In this document: piece after piece, positions 22,320-34,104 of the stretch
Layout: every line of letters begins with the position of its first letter
Numbering within the stretch: the stretch's first letter is position 1
Source: Auricularia sp. M13
Lineage: Eukaryota; Basidiomycota; Agaricomycetes; Auriculariales; Auriculariaceae
Reading direction: 5' to 3'
DNA length: 64,000 nucleotides
NCBI GenBank assembly: GCA_037042915.1
Contig: CM073199.1
Coordinates: 3,038,001-3,102,000 of the forward strand
The notes under the pieces: generated by a model
Told to the model about the DNA's origin: nothing
The model's database searches: none
What the model saw: only the letters and a program-made list of their open reading frames with translations
Made by a program: the position numbers and the translations under genes

Positions 22320-23902
22320 AGGTCACGTTACGGATACTGTAACTAGCGGGCCGCTCGCTGTCCGGTGCAAGATTACCAGGCTGGCAGGGTCCCTGCATGT
22401 CGCTAGAAGGCGTGATGGGGATGGCCTTACTATTCGTCGCACATTGACCGTCACAGCTTAGTTCTTACACCGCCGTAAAACAGGTAAAAGGCGGCTGGCG
22501 CGTCAGGAGACTCTTGAAGAGACGTTGAGAGCAACCGTCGGACTTGGCAGAATCGGCTAGATCGGTCCGAAAGGTCAGTTTGCTCAGGCCTACAGGGATG
22601 AGTTGCTTGAGAAAAAATATACAAGAGTGTTTGGAAGCAAATCTCTGTCAGGGCGAGATCACGATGGTCACGTGATCGTGACACGATTGAGTGGGTCGGA
22701 GGTTGAAGATTTCCGTGACTCACCATTGAAAATACTTAGTCACCCGCCGCACTTTGCGCCATGAGCAGCAACAGATGGACGTCGGCATCACCGCACATCA
22801 TGGACATTTCTTAGCAAGATGATCACTAATGATATTGGTAATAGTCAGTCAGCGACGCGTCGCGTTTTGCATATAATTCTCAAACTCACCTCAATGTAGT
22901 CCTTCATTCCATCGTTCGCTTCTCAGGCCTCATGCTCTCAAATACCGTACTCGCTCTCGTCTGCTCTATAATCTCCTCCGCCTTCGCTTGGGATGGCAAA
23001 GACATTCGCGACGTAGCCGTATTCCCGCTCGGCAACTGGCTCGAGAATATCGCCGTCCGTGCGAATGGCGACCTGCTCGTGACGCGCATAGACTAAGCTC
23101 AAGTCATCTCCGTGGACCCTTTCACAGGCAGAACCAAGGTCGTCTTCGACTTCCCGGTCACCACCTCCGCGCTTGGCATCGCAGAGGTCGAGCGCGATGT
23201 CTTCGCTGTCGCGACTGGAAACTACTCCACCGCCACGGGCACGACAGCCGGCTCGTATTCCATTTGGCAACTGGACCTGCGCTCGTCCCATGCGAAGGCA
23301 CGCAAGGCGGCAGACGTCACACCGGCTGGCATCCTCAACGGAGTCACTCGTCTGGACGACGGTCGCGTCCTTGTTGCCGACTCGGTCGCCGGTGTCGTCT
23401 ATCGCGTCGACCTGCGCACGGGAGCCTTCTCGGTCGCGCTGTCCGGACCTGAGTACGAGCTCGCCCCTCCCCCCGCCTTCCAGCTCGGCGTCAACGGTCT
23501 CCGCGTCGTCAACTCGACTCTCTACTTCACCAACTCCGGCACTGGGACCATCTCACGCGTCCACATCACCTCGAACGGGAGCGCGGCCGGACCGGTTGAG
23601 CAGCTGGCTGGCGGTCTCGAGCTTCCCGACGATTTCGCAGTGGGTCCGCGCGGAGAGCTGTTCGTCACCGTCAACATCGCTCGCGAGGTCGACCGTATCA
23701 CTGCTGACGGCAAGAGAACGCGCATTGCGGGCGGAGCGAACTCGACGGACTTTGCCACTCCCACTTCGGCTCAGTTTGGACGGACGGTGCTCGACAGCCA
23801 GACGCTGTATGTGGTGACTGGCGGTGTGCGCGATGACGGTGGAAACGCGCTCAGCCCAGCAAAAGTCTTGGCCATTAACACTCGTCGCAAGTAGTTGTAG
23901 TA
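22111..23902. repeat. Inverted segmental duplication, left copy (1.8 kb)
   Basis: This matches 32519-34313 in reverse orientation almost base for base, including the 0.6-kb promoter region between propeller and dehydratase. Edges are sharp: ACGAGTTGC at 22111 and CGCAAGTAG followed by divergence at about 23902. It contains the dehydratase stub and a propeller copy with a nonsense codon. Confidence 0.88.
22932..23894 (+). pseudogene. SMP-30-like propeller, copy with nonsense codon 55
   Basis: This ORF is nearly identical to the intact gene at 32528-33490 (minus strand). It begins MLSNTVLALVCSIISSAFA (signal peptide) at 22932 and would end at 23894, 320 aa. Codon 55 at 23094-23096 is TAA where the intact copy has CAA (Gln in RIDQAQVIS), a single C-to-T change. 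The rest of the frame is open, so the loss is recent, unless it is a read error or the codon is bypassed. A shorter product from an internal ATG would lack the signal peptide and first blade. Confidence 0.85.
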
Positions 23903-25107
23903 CTTTAATGGTTCCCCGTGATGCAATATCTCGGACTGGGTTGATTGTCGGCGGAAGCATGCCTGAATGCGAGTAGAGTGCAAGTGAAACGCACGCCAAG
24001 GATCAGACATGGGAATCACCCTTGAAGATTACGAACCAAGATAACAGAGTCGTAAGGATTGTCCAGGAAGATCATGAATTGATATAGCAGGGTCGTGTCG
24101 CCATCGGCCGTCCAAGGAGAGGCAGTGAAATCATCATAAAAGACAAACAACCCTCGCTGTCCTCCGCGGATCATACTGTCACAGACCCTGCTAATCGAGA
24201 ACACCAGAAAGAAGTAGTCTGTCCAGCGTAGCCGTGTCTAGGACGAGAGGCCAATACGAGCGAAGATTCCGTGAATAGCAAGTGAATAGACCGCGGATTG
24301 TGCGTCTCGGGCGCGTCCACATGGGATATGGTCCTCAGCATTCGCCGGCGTGCTGAATTCAGGCAAATGGTCAAAGTCCAAAGGAGACAGCGCGGGACTT
24401 CGCGACCGAGAGTACTGTAATGGCGCGTGTGGCGACATCCACGTTGCACGGCCGTTCACGGACGAGTTACGTCGGGTAGAGTCGGGACCGTCGGACGCCA
24501 ATCGTGCCCGCCGCCGTCCAAGCAGTCCGACGACTCCGACGAGCGGGTTTCCGCCCGTTCTGTCTGTCCCGTCCTCCCGGGTTACACGGTGACAGATTCT
24601 TAAGCCACGCCTGTTATGAATGGTACACTGAAACCTGAAGAGACCAGCCAAATTCGACACGACTAGATACCTCTTCAAATTCCCACGTACTGCTAAGCAC
24701 CTTTCTGAGTTCGTGGTTATTTGCAGCCAAAGTAATGAGAGGAAAGCAGTTCGGTCTCCGATCGTGCTTCGCGTGAAAGTCAGGAGGAGCCGCGGAGAGC
24801 CGCGAGCAAGTCCAGGCTCCTGAGAACACAGGCGTTAGGAGCGCGCGAACAGGGATGATCTGGCTGCTTTACATTTTTGCCTTAGCTGAGCCGCCATTAT
24901 GGCCGTTCTGAGCGCGTTGAATCAGGTGCAAGGCCTGCAGACCAGGTCAAGTGAATTAAGGAGCCAATCGGAGTGCGCCCGAATGGAGACGGGTTCGGCG
25001 CCGAGTGTGAAACGGTGATATCACAGGCTCGGAATACATTCAGAGTCCGCTCACCGCTCTTTTCCTCTTATTTTCCAGCTCATACCGCCCGGCGCGCCCT
25101 TGCAATC
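23903..25107. other. Intergenic, no confident gene
   Basis: Between the duplication edge and aconitase. One short minus-strand frame (24204-24016, with GLFVFYDDFTASPW) looks protein-like but has no start context or splice partners; it may be a gene scrap. Nothing else is recognised. Confidence 0.4.
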
Positions 25108-27990
25108 ATGCTGGCAGCGTCGCGCGCAGCTGCTACCCGGCTGCAGCGTCTTGCGGCCGGGCTCGCCACCGCCGCCCCGCGCATCGGCGACACCAAGGTC
25201 CCCATGAGTCTCTTGGAAAAGGACTCGTATATCAATTACCAGCGCATTGACGACAACCTCGCGGTTGTGCGGTCACGGTGAGCCGCCTTGGCAGTCTATG
25301 CGGCATACATTCAGCATAAATTAAATGCGAAAATAATTCAGGCTGAACCGCCCATTGACGTACTCGGAAAAGATCCTGTACGGCCACTTGGACGACCCCC
25401 ACCACCAGGACATCACTCGCGGCACCTCATATCTCAAGTTGAGACCAGACGTGAGTTCATTGTGCCCGCTGCTGCCACAGCTCGGGACTGACGTGGACCA
25501 ACCAGCGTGTCGCCTGTCAAGATGCCACTGCCCAGGTAAGACTATTCATTATCGTACAAAATACAGCATGCTCACAGCAGAGTCCAGATGGCCATTCTGC
25601 AGTTCATGTCTGCAGGCCTGCCCACGACCGCAGTGCCGACAACAGTCCACTGCGACCATCTTATCGAAGCCCAAATTGGCGGTGCAAAGGATCTTGCACG
25701 CGCCATGGAGATTAACAAGGAGGTCTACGACTTCCTTGCCACCGCGACGGCCAAGGTCAGCTTAATCCGTTACTTTTCGGCGGTTGCTTACTGACTGGAT
25801 CTAGTACGGAATTGGATTCTGGAAACCTGGGTCTGGTATCATCCACCAGATCATCCTCGAGAACTATGCCTTCCCCGGTGGTCTCATGATTGGCACGGAC
25901 TCGCACACGCCCAACGCTGGCGGTCTGGCGATGATTGCCTGCGGCGTCGGCGGTGCCGACGCGGTCGACGTCATGTCCGACATTCCATGGGAGCTCAAGT
26001 GCCCCAAGGTCATCGGAGTCAACCTGAAGGGCAAGCTCTCCGGCTGGACCACACCCAAGGGTGCGTTACGCGCGCCTCTTCGAACTCCAATTTCTGACGT
26101 CACGCAGATGTCATCCTCAAGGTCGCCGGCATCCTCACCGTCAAGGGCGGCACGGGCGCCATCGTCGAGTACACCGGTCCCGGCGTCGAGTCGCTGTCGT
26201 GCACGGGCATGGCAACGATTTGCAACATGGGTGCGGAGATTGGCGCTACTACGTCCGTCTTCCCTTGGAACTTCCGCATGGGCGACTATCTCAAGGCGAC
26301 CAAGCGCGGCGAGGTGGGCATTTTGCTTTGTCTATTTTTATTGGTTGCTCACGCACTCTACTTCAGATTGCCAACTATGCCGCGCAATTCTCGCACAACC
26401 TGACGCCGGACGAGGGCTGCGAGTACGACCAGTACATCGAAATCGTGAGTTCGCGTTTTCTTGCGCGGCCACCTTTGCTGATTCCTTTCCCAGGATCTCA
26501 ACGAGCTCGAGCCCCACATCAACGGACCCTTTACTCCTGACCTTGCCACGCCTATCTCCAAGTTCGCGTCCGAGGTCAAGAAGAACGGCTGGCCAGAGGA
26601 ACTGAAGGTTGCGCTAATCGGCTCTTGCACCAACTCGTCCTACGAGGACATGACCCGGTCGGCGTCGATCGCTAAGGAGGCCAAGGACCACGGTTTGGAA
26701 GTCAAGAGCAAGTTCACCATCACGCCCGGCTCTGAGCAGGTCCGCGCCACCATCGAGCGCGACGGCATCATCGACACTTTCGAGTCTGTCGGTGGCCTCG
26801 TCCTCGCGAACGCGTGCGGACCGTGCATTGGCCAGTGGGACCGCCGCGACGTCAAGAAGGGCGAGAAGAACTCGATCATCACCTCGTACAACCGCAACTT
26901 CACGGGCCGCAATGACGCGAACCCTGCGACGCACGCGTTCGTCGCGTCACCGGATATCGTCACGGCTTTCGCGTTCGCCGGCAAGCTCGACTTCAACCCG
27001 CTCACGGACACGCTCACTGGCGCCGACGGCAAGCCGTTCAAGTTCACGGACCCCAGCGGATTTGAGCTCCCGCCCCGCGGATACGACCCCGGCCAGAACA
27101 CCTTCCAGCCTCCTCCGGCTGACCGCGCGAGCGTCAATGTTGCCGTGTCCCCGACTAGCGAGCGTCTGCAGCTGCTGAAGCCGTTCCCCCCGTGGGATGG
27201 CAAGGACGCGACTAACCTCCCGATTCTTATTAAGGTCCTTGGCAAGTGCAGTATGTGTCGTTTACTCAATTTCTTGAGCTGTCGTCGCTGAGAATCCTGT
27301 CCTGTAGCGACTGACCATATTTCTGCTGGTGGTCCCTGGTTGAAGTTCCGTGGCCATCTCGAGAACATCTCCAGTGCGTATTTTGCTGCCTTTTATGTGA
27401 TTGTTATTAATGCTGCGCGCAGAGAACATGCTTATCGGTGCGATCAATATCGAGAACGGCGAGGCGAACAAGGTTAAGAACCAGGAAACCGGCGAGTGGG
27501 GCGCCGTCCCGGAGGTCGCGTCGCAGTACAAGGAGAAGGGCATCAAGTGGGTCGTCATCGGTGACCACAACTACGGCGAGGGCTCGTCGCGCGAGCACGC
27601 GGCGCTCGAGCCGCGCTTCCTCGGCGGCCTGGCGATCATCGTCCGCTCGTTCGCGCGCATCCACGAGACGAACTTGAAGAAGCAGGGCATGCTCGCGCTG
27701 ACGTTCGTCGACCCGGCCGACTACGACAAGGTCCGGCCGGACGATCGCGTCGACATCCTCGGCCTCACGACCTTCGCGCCCGGCAAGAACTTGACGCTCG
27801 TGCTGCACCACTCGGACGGCTCGGAGGAGAAGCTTGAGCTTGCACACAGCTTCAACGAGGGCCAGATCGAGTGGTTCAAGGCTGGCTCTGCGCTCAACTT
27901 GGTGCGTTGTCCGCCTGCTCCCATTTTGCCAAGTAGCTGACTGGGTTCTTGTAGATGGCGAGCAAGGCCAAGGCCCGCGCCCAGAACTAA
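25108..27990 (+). CDS. ACO1: Aconitate hydratase, mitochondrial
   Basis: A multi-exon gene starting at 25108. The N-terminus [20 protein letters not shown] is Arg/Ala-rich without acidic residues, a mitochondrial presequence. Then come [69 protein letters not shown] (first cluster Cys), [10 protein letters not shown] (the other two Cys), [42 protein letters not shown] (swivel domain) and a short tail KAKARAQN before the TAA at 27988-27990. It converts citrate to isocitrate via a [4Fe-4S] cluster in the TCA cycle. Introns such as the one after VVRSR (from 25278) are short and phase-consistent. No breaks were seen. Confidence 0.95.
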
Positions 27991-28342
27991 TCTTCCTTGC
28001 GCAACTCCGAAGCAAAAGTAGTAGATGGCAGGGCTGCTACTGCGACGTGAACGACCACGACGAGATGAACTCTACTCGAGAGCTCGAGAGGGGAGAGGGA
28101 AGGGACAGTCTGCTTTCTCGGCTTTCTTCTGTTCTGTTGTATGTCAGCTCTGAATGTGAATTCCTTTTCTTTATTGCAGTTTTCGAATGGCTTGCAGGCG
28201 CCGCACCCGACTGTCGTCCAATGGCGCGGGTGCCGGGTCATCGGACCGTTTACTTCGACCGACCTGACGATCTCAAGCTCCGTGAACGTACCATGCGTCG
28301 TCCTTGCGCTCCCGGCACGCTACTCTGCTTTTGTTGTAGACC
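27991..28342. other. Intergenic, aconitase 3' flank and MFS promoter
   Basis: No gene is seen in this 350-bp stretch. A pyrimidine-rich segment lies at about 28115-28180. Confidence 0.4.
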
Positions 28343-30264
28343 ATGGACGACGCGGTGAAGCTAGAATCTGTCAATGGATTGAAGATGGACGAGAAACGCG
28401 ACATTGGCCCTGGACGCCATGACGTCGGCGACACACACGACACGACGACGGACGAGACGGTGCACGAATTTCCCGAGGGCGGCGCGCGCGCGTGGTTGTC
28501 TGTCTTCGGCGCGTACGTTCCAATCCTTTACGCAGGCTCAAGTTGCTGGCTGATCGAACCTTGAAGATGGCTGGAGCTGTTCGTTTCGTTTGGGCTTGTC
28601 AATTCGTTCGGTGTTTTGGAAGGCTCGAAATTTTCTTGTCTTGTTGGAAAACAAGGTACAGTACTGACCTCTGCGATTGTAGACTATTTTGCACGGATTT
28701 ATCTTTCGAACACTTCGTTGTCGGCCATTGGATGGGTTGCGAGCGTGCAGTCGTTTCTTATCTACGGCATGGGCCTCCTCGTGGGCGTTCCCTTTGACAG
28801 AGGATATTTCTAGTACGCCTCACGTCGCTCATCTGCGAATTTCTGCCAACATCTCACACGCGTTGCTCACCTGCAGCCATATCATGCTGTTTGGAGCCAC
28901 ATTGTATACGTTTTCGCTGTTCATGCTCTCGCTGGCTCAGCCTCAGCAGTTCTACCAGGTATGTCCCCCTCTCTGAGGCTACTAACCCGAGCGCTTATAG
29001 TAACGTTGAATGTGCGTCCTGTCAGATATTTCTCTCATATGGTGTGGGATCGGGCATTGGCCTTGGCTGCATCGTCCTCCCCTCCATCTCGGTCATCGGA
29101 CAGTACTTCCACCACCACCGGCCGCTCGCGACGGGGATCGTCTTCACGGGGGCGAGCGTCGGGGGCATCGTTGTGCCCATAATGATGAACCACCTGCTGC
29201 ATGGCAATGTTGGTTACGGGACGTCTATGCGCGTCGTCGCGGCTATGCTCGGCGTGTTTTCGTTTGCGGGCATTGCGCTCATGCGCCCCCATGTCTCCCG
29301 TCGGGCCGCAAGCGCGAAGACCGCTTCTTCAGGCAGAGAGAATCCCGTTGCGACTCTGTTGGCGTATGCCAGGGAGCCGGAGTACGTGGCTGTCGTCGTA
29401 GGGTATGTCAACGTCTAAATTACCGAACATGTCGCTTTCTCACTGGTGACTGATCTCCTGTCAGGTTGTTCTGCATGGCGCTTACGGTTGTTTACCCCTG
29501 TATGCTCCTGATTTTGAGGAAGAGGCTCTGATACTAACAGCTGATATGTAGTATTCTATCTGCAGCTCGATGCGACACAGCACCGCGTTCGGGATAGCAT
29601 CGCGTTCAACACGGTCAGCACCTCGATCCATATAAGCTTCCGCGCTAAGACTCTCTGATAGCTCACTATCCTGAATGCTGCGGCCATTCCTGGACGCGTC
29701 GTGCCCAACTTTCTCAGCCAACGGCTCGGTATCCTTAACACCATGATATTCAACGACATTGCCTGTGCAGCCATCATGTTCGCCATGCTTGGCATAAAGG
29801 ATGGCTCCCCGGCTCCCTTCGTGATAATTGCAATCATATACGGATTTTTCTCTGGCGCGCGTGCGTGCGATGTTGTCTGGGTTTGTAGTCTTTGACACCC
29901 CAGCCAGTTCTGTCGCAGTTGACTGCGGTACTCGCCTCTCAGGCCCGCAGCGTTCATGAGATTGGGTCAGTCAATTTAATCTTCGATTCAGAAGGTTTCA
30001 AACGACCTTGCAGGAGTCGAACGGGCGTAGGATTCCTCTTCAATGGCATCGCCATGCTTCTCGGTTCTCCCATCATGGGCTGGTTATTGACGAAGCGATA
30101 TTTCTGGTGGAAAGCCACAGTTTTCAGCGCAGTAAGCAACGCTGATTTGTTTTTAACACGATCAAGCACTTACAGTAGCGCAGGTGTTGATGCTCGTGTC
30201 CGCGGCCGCCTTGGGCGTTGCTCGGTCTCTGAAGGTCAAGCGCACTGGTTCCCGATTTGTATAA
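28343..30264 (+). CDS. MFS transporter, monocarboxylate-permease-like, copy 2
   Basis: The start MDDAVKLESVNG is at 28343, with a polar N-terminus and EFPEGGARAWLSVFGA, the P-x-G-G-x-R-A-W motif of the fungal monocarboxylate-type MFS. Further exons encode WLELFVSFGLVNSFGVLEG, DYFARIYLSNTSLSAIGW, GVPFDRGYF, SGIGLGCIVLPSISVIGQ, GIVFTGASVGGIVVPIM, GVGFLFNGIAMLLGSPIMGW and ALGVARSLKVKRTGSRFV, with the stop at 30262-30264. The splice site after VLEG is unclear: either about 20 extra codons stay in frame, or a non-GT donor is used. It is a paralogue of the minus-strand gene at 17467-19374, in inverted orientation to it. The substrate is unknown. Confidence 0.82.
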
Positions 30265-30350
30265 TCATTATCAACGAGTCAGAGTTGTTTACTTAGCATA
30301 TACATGCGCTTCCCGTATGTTTATCTATGAGTCGAATTTATGACAGCACG

Positions 30351-30560
30351 TCACACCGGGCGCAAAGCGGGTGACGAATCCGGCGAATTCGACAGACTGA
30401 TGAATCACAGTCTCGATTGTGGCAAAATGTACATTTTGTAGTTGTTGCCATGGCGACAAATACTAAATCTAGTGCACTATTGTTACAAACCGGCATTCTG
30501 CGAGTGACTCGTCAGTCTGTCGAATTCACCGAATTCATCACCGGCTTTGCGCCCTGTGTC
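30351..30560. mobile_element. MITE candidate, about 210 bp with roughly 55-bp inverted ends
   Basis: Left arm GGGCGCAAAGCGGGTGACGA, then CGAATTCGACAGACTGATGA; the reverse complement of the right arm gives GGGCGCAAAGCCGGTGATGA, then GAATTCGACAGACTGACGAG. The match extends over about 55 bases per side with a few changes. The centre is AT-rich. It lies 70 bp upstream of the F-box gene at 30628. No exact target duplication is visible. Confidence 0.65.
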
Positions 30561-30627
30561 AAAGGGACTTCGGAGACTCTCGGGTGATGCCGATCGTGGC
30601 TTGGATCCATGTTGGATCCTGACCGTC

Positions 30628-32427
30628 ATGCTCGAACATCTCCCACACGAGCTCACTTTGCTAGCATTATCATGGCTTGATTTGGCAAGCCTTCGGCAGC
30701 TTAGACTCGTATCCAAGTCCTGGCTTGCGCTCTTGAACCAATACAGTGACACCATTTACAAAGCCGCTGCTGTTCTGCATGGCTTTGCGCGCCCCGGCAT
30801 GCAGCTTGAAGCGGCGCGTCGCGGCTACGCTACGTCCTGGCTTGAAGACACACCAACATGGGAAGATTACTGTGCGTCCAGCACTTGCTGCTCGGCTGGC
30901 CGTTGATCTGCGGTTCACAGGCCGACGATTCAAGACACTGGATAGTGCCTGGATGGGCGACTGGAATCCGCCCACAATGCTCAAGTTGGAAGCTACATGG
31001 CCTCTGGCGCACCGTTTCAAAGTTGTTTCAGACGACCAGCTTCTGCTCGTGACTCTTGGGCGCTCGCGTGGCGGCCGGATATTCCATGCCAACCCAATTG
31101 GCCATCTGCTTGCTGTAGATATCAAGGAGGATCGTGTATTATGGGCACTTCCAAAGGTGTGTGTGTGTGTGTCCTTGACTCACCAAGACCGGCTCTAACG
31201 CTTGTGCTATTGAGCAGAGTCGAGTGCGTCCCTATGCACACTGCGAGTATGATGCTGGCTTTCTTGTATTTGACCGCCAAGGCAATGCTCTCGAAGTCTG
31301 GCGCCGCCAGGCCGACGTTGACCGCGACCCTTTGCCTGAAGTGCCCGCTGCAGCGCGGCCTGACGATCATATGCTCGACGCATCGGCTGAGGCGTATCAC
31401 TGTACTGATCCCGATGAGTCCCCGACTCGTGGTGTCTTTGTGCCCCACGCACTTCTACGCACTCCTGAACCGTCCTGGGCCTATCATCTCGTGGGGACTA
31501 CACTCGTTGTTGCGTCGCAGCTTGGGCGAAAAGCATTTCTCTTCGATGTTGCACGAGGCGAGCTCCTCGCTAGTCTGGACCTAAACGGCGAATGGGACGG
31601 GATTAACTACGTGGATATTGATCCAGCGCGTGGACGAGTGTTCCTGGCGACAAATACTGGATTATACGCGTATGAAAAAGATCCCCAAGGGCAGAACACT
31701 CTGCTAGTTGCTGAGGTACTCGACAACTTAGGCTCTGTGACAGTCCATTCGGCGGATGATGCGAATTCAAACCCTCCTATGATGGCTGCGCCGTCCCGAC
31801 ATCCTGATGTGTTCAATGTCTTTAAATGGCGACTCACCACCAGTACTCACGACTCGGTGGGGCTTATCTCGCCAGACTCGATCATTCGTAAGTCATTCTT
31901 GCACCAAGCTAGCATCTCACATAAATTTATACTTCACTCAGTCGCGGCGCACGTATCGCCTTGCGGCAACCATATCGCAATGCTCTCCAAGCACGCAGTA
32001 ATTGTCGTCCACGACTTCATGCGTACTGGGACTGCATCTTTGCCGTACGGTGTGCATCTCGTTCAACTATTAAGCAGAGCGTCCGCCGAGTACCTGGCAT
32101 TTGACGGGAGAATCATTGCCGTTGGAACTGTGAGTCGTCTGCCTGCTGTCTCCCCAAAGCGAACACGCTGACATGTAATTTTACATGGTATAGAGCGACG
32201 GCGTTTTGCTTCTAGACGTGGCGCTCACAAACCTAGTTTATCTCCGCCCACAATTAGTGCAAACGCACGAATTTTCGTGCGTACAACTCACCCGCGAGGC
32301 CCTGTGGATTAGCTGGGGCGATCCTGGGAGCGGACAGTGGTATCCTGCTGGCGTATTAGGTTTCAACTTCTTGGGCGATCCACACGCAGCGACCCCGGAT
32401 CCCGATCGGTTTGCCACCCGAGCGTGA
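30628..32427 (+). CDS. F-box protein with C-terminal propeller-like region, copy 1
   Basis: The start at 30628 gives MLEHLPHELTLLALSWLDLA followed by SLRQLRLVSKSW, a clear F-box (about residues 1-45), which would bind Skp1 in an SCF ubiquitin ligase. The rest is spliced from several exons. It has propeller-like strands: HLLAVDIKEDRVLWALPK, YDAGFLVFDRQGNALEVWRR, LVGTTLVVASQL, VFLATNTGLYAYE, LAAHVSPCGNHIAML, EYLAFDGRIIAVGT and DGVLLLDVALTN. The end is at 32427. One intron donor (31157) lies inside a (GT)8 run. The gene is homologous through its whole length to the one at 50858-52713. The target protein is unknown. Confidence 0.75.
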
Positions 32428-32527
32428 GAACTTATGGCGTGCGTTTGCCTGATAGTGCATCTCATGTACTCATGCTATGCCAGTGTCCAAGATCATTATT
32501 ATGGGAAATTAGTGACTGCTACTATGA

Positions 32528-33490
32528 CTACTTGCGACGGGTGTTAATCGCCAAGACTTTTGCTGGGCTGAGCGCGTTTCCACCGTCATCGCGCACACCG
32601 CCAGTCACCACATACAGCGTCTGGCTGTCGAGCACCGTCCGTCCAAACTGAGCCGAAGTGGGAGTGGCAAAGTCTGTCGAGTTCGCTCCGCCCGCAATGC
32701 GCGTTCTCTTGCCGTCAGCAGTGATACGGTCGACCTCGCGAGCGATGTTGACGGTGACGAACAGCTCTCCGCGCGGTCCCACTGCGAAATCGTCGGGAAG
32801 CTCGAGACCGCCAGCCAGCTGCTCGACCGGTCCGGCCGCGCTCCCGTTCGAGGTGATGTGGACGCGTGAGATGGTCCCAGTGCCGGAGTTGGTGAAGTAG
32901 AGAGTCGAGTTGACGACGCGGAGACCGTTGACGCCGAGCTGGAAGGCGGGGGGAGGGGCGAGCTCGTACTCGGGTCCGGACAGCGCGACCGAGAAGGCTC
33001 CCGTGCGCAGGTCGACGCGATAGACGACACCGGAGACCGAGTCGGCGACAAGGACGCGACCATCGTCCAGACGAGTGACTCCGTTGAGGATGCCAGCCGG
33101 TGTGACGTCTGCCGCCTTGCGTGCCTTCGCATGGGACGAGCGCAGGTCCAGTTGCCAAATGGAATACGAGCCGGCTGTCGTGCCCGTAGCTGTGGAGTAG
33201 TTTCCAGTCGCGACGGCGAAGACATCGCGCTCGACCTCTGCGATGCCAAGCGCGGAGGTGGTGACCGGGAAGTCGAAGACGACCTTGGTTCTGCCTGTGA
33301 AAGGGTTCACGGAGATGACTTGAGCTTGGTCTATGCGCGTCACGAGCAGGTCGCCATTCGCACGGACGGCGATGTTCTCGAGCCAGTTGCCGAGCGGGAA
33401 TACGGCTACGTCGCGAATGTCTTTGCCATCCCACGCGAAGGCGGAGGCGATTATAGAGCAGACGAGAGCGAGTACGGTATTTGAGAGCAT
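32528..33490 (-). CDS. Secreted SMP-30/gluconolactonase-like propeller, intact copy
   Basis: Single exon, 320 aa, starting at 33490. MLSNTVLALVCSIIASAFA is a signal peptide, with cleavage likely before WDGKD. Blade motifs: WLENIAVRANGDLLVTRID, GRTKVVFDFP, LNGVTRLDDGRVLVAD, VNGLRVVNSTLYFTNS, LPDDFAVGPRGELFVT and SQTLYVVTGG. There is one N-glycosylation-type NGS and one NST. The fold resembles SMP-30/gluconolactonase, but the active-site residues are not verified. It is divergent from the IlvD/Edd dehydratase with 614 bp between starts. The pairing would suit a lactone-to-aldonate-to-keto-acid route, though a secreted propeller and a cytosolic dehydratase would act in different places. Confidence 0.8.
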   Translation of the reverse strand: MLSNTVLALVCSIIASAFAWDGKDIRDVAVFPLGNWLENIAVRANGDLLVTRIDQAQVISVNPFTGRTKVVFDFPVTTSALGIAEVERDVFAVATGNYSTATGTTAGSYSIWQLDLRSSHAKARKAADVTPAGILNGVTRLDDGRVLVADSVSGVVYRVDLRTGAFSVALSGPEYELAPPPAFQLGVNGLRVVNSTLYFTNSGTGTISRVHITSNGSAAGPVEQLAGGLELPDDFAVGPRGELFVTVNIAREVDRITADGKRTRIAGGANSTDFATPTSAQFGRTVLDSQTLYVVTGGVRDDGGNALSPAKVLAINTRRK

Positions 33491-34104
33491 GAGGCCTGAG
33501 AAGCGAACGATGGAGTGAAGGACTACATTGAGGTGAGTTTGAGAATTATATGCAAAACGCGACGCGTCGCTGACTGACTATTACCAATATCATTAGTGAT
33601 CATCTTGCTAAGAAATGTCCATGATGTGCGGTGATGCCGACGTCCATCTGTTGCTGCTCATGGCGCAAAGTGCGGCGGGTGACTAAGTATTTTCGATGGT
33701 GAGTCACGGAAATCTTCAACCTCCGACCCACTCAATCGTGCTACGATCACGTGACCATCGTGATCTCGAGCTGCCCTGACAGAGATTTGCTTCGGAACAC
33801 TCTTGTATATGGGTCAAGTAACTCATTCCTGTGGGCCTGAGCAAACCGACCTTTCGGACCGATCTAGCCGATTCTGCCAAGCCCGATGGTTGCTCTTCAC
33901 GTCTCTTCAAGAGTCTCTTGACGCGCCAGCCGCCTTTTGCCTGTTTTACGGCGGTGTCAGACTTAAGCCGTAAGGGTGAGTGTGCGACGAATAGTACGGC
34001 CATCCCAATCACGCCTTCTAGCGACATGCAGGGGCCCTGCCAGCCTGGTAATCTTGCACCGGACAGCGAGCGGCCCGCTAGTTACAGTATCCGCAACGTG
34101 ACCT
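33491..34104. promoter_or_regulatory. Divergent promoter between propeller and dehydratase
   Basis: 614 bp, conserved almost completely in the duplicated copy (22320-22931 reversed). It contains an E-box within a near-palindrome, ATCACGTGACC flanked by ACG and ATCGTGAT (about 33744-33764). The same palindrome is kept at about 22655-22680 in the other copy. No direct evidence shows which factor binds. Confidence 0.4.

Noticed and set aside
24016-24204. Short minus-strand frame with FVFYDDFTASPW
   Set aside because: Looks protein-like but is isolated, without start, stop or intron logic; at most a gene scrap.
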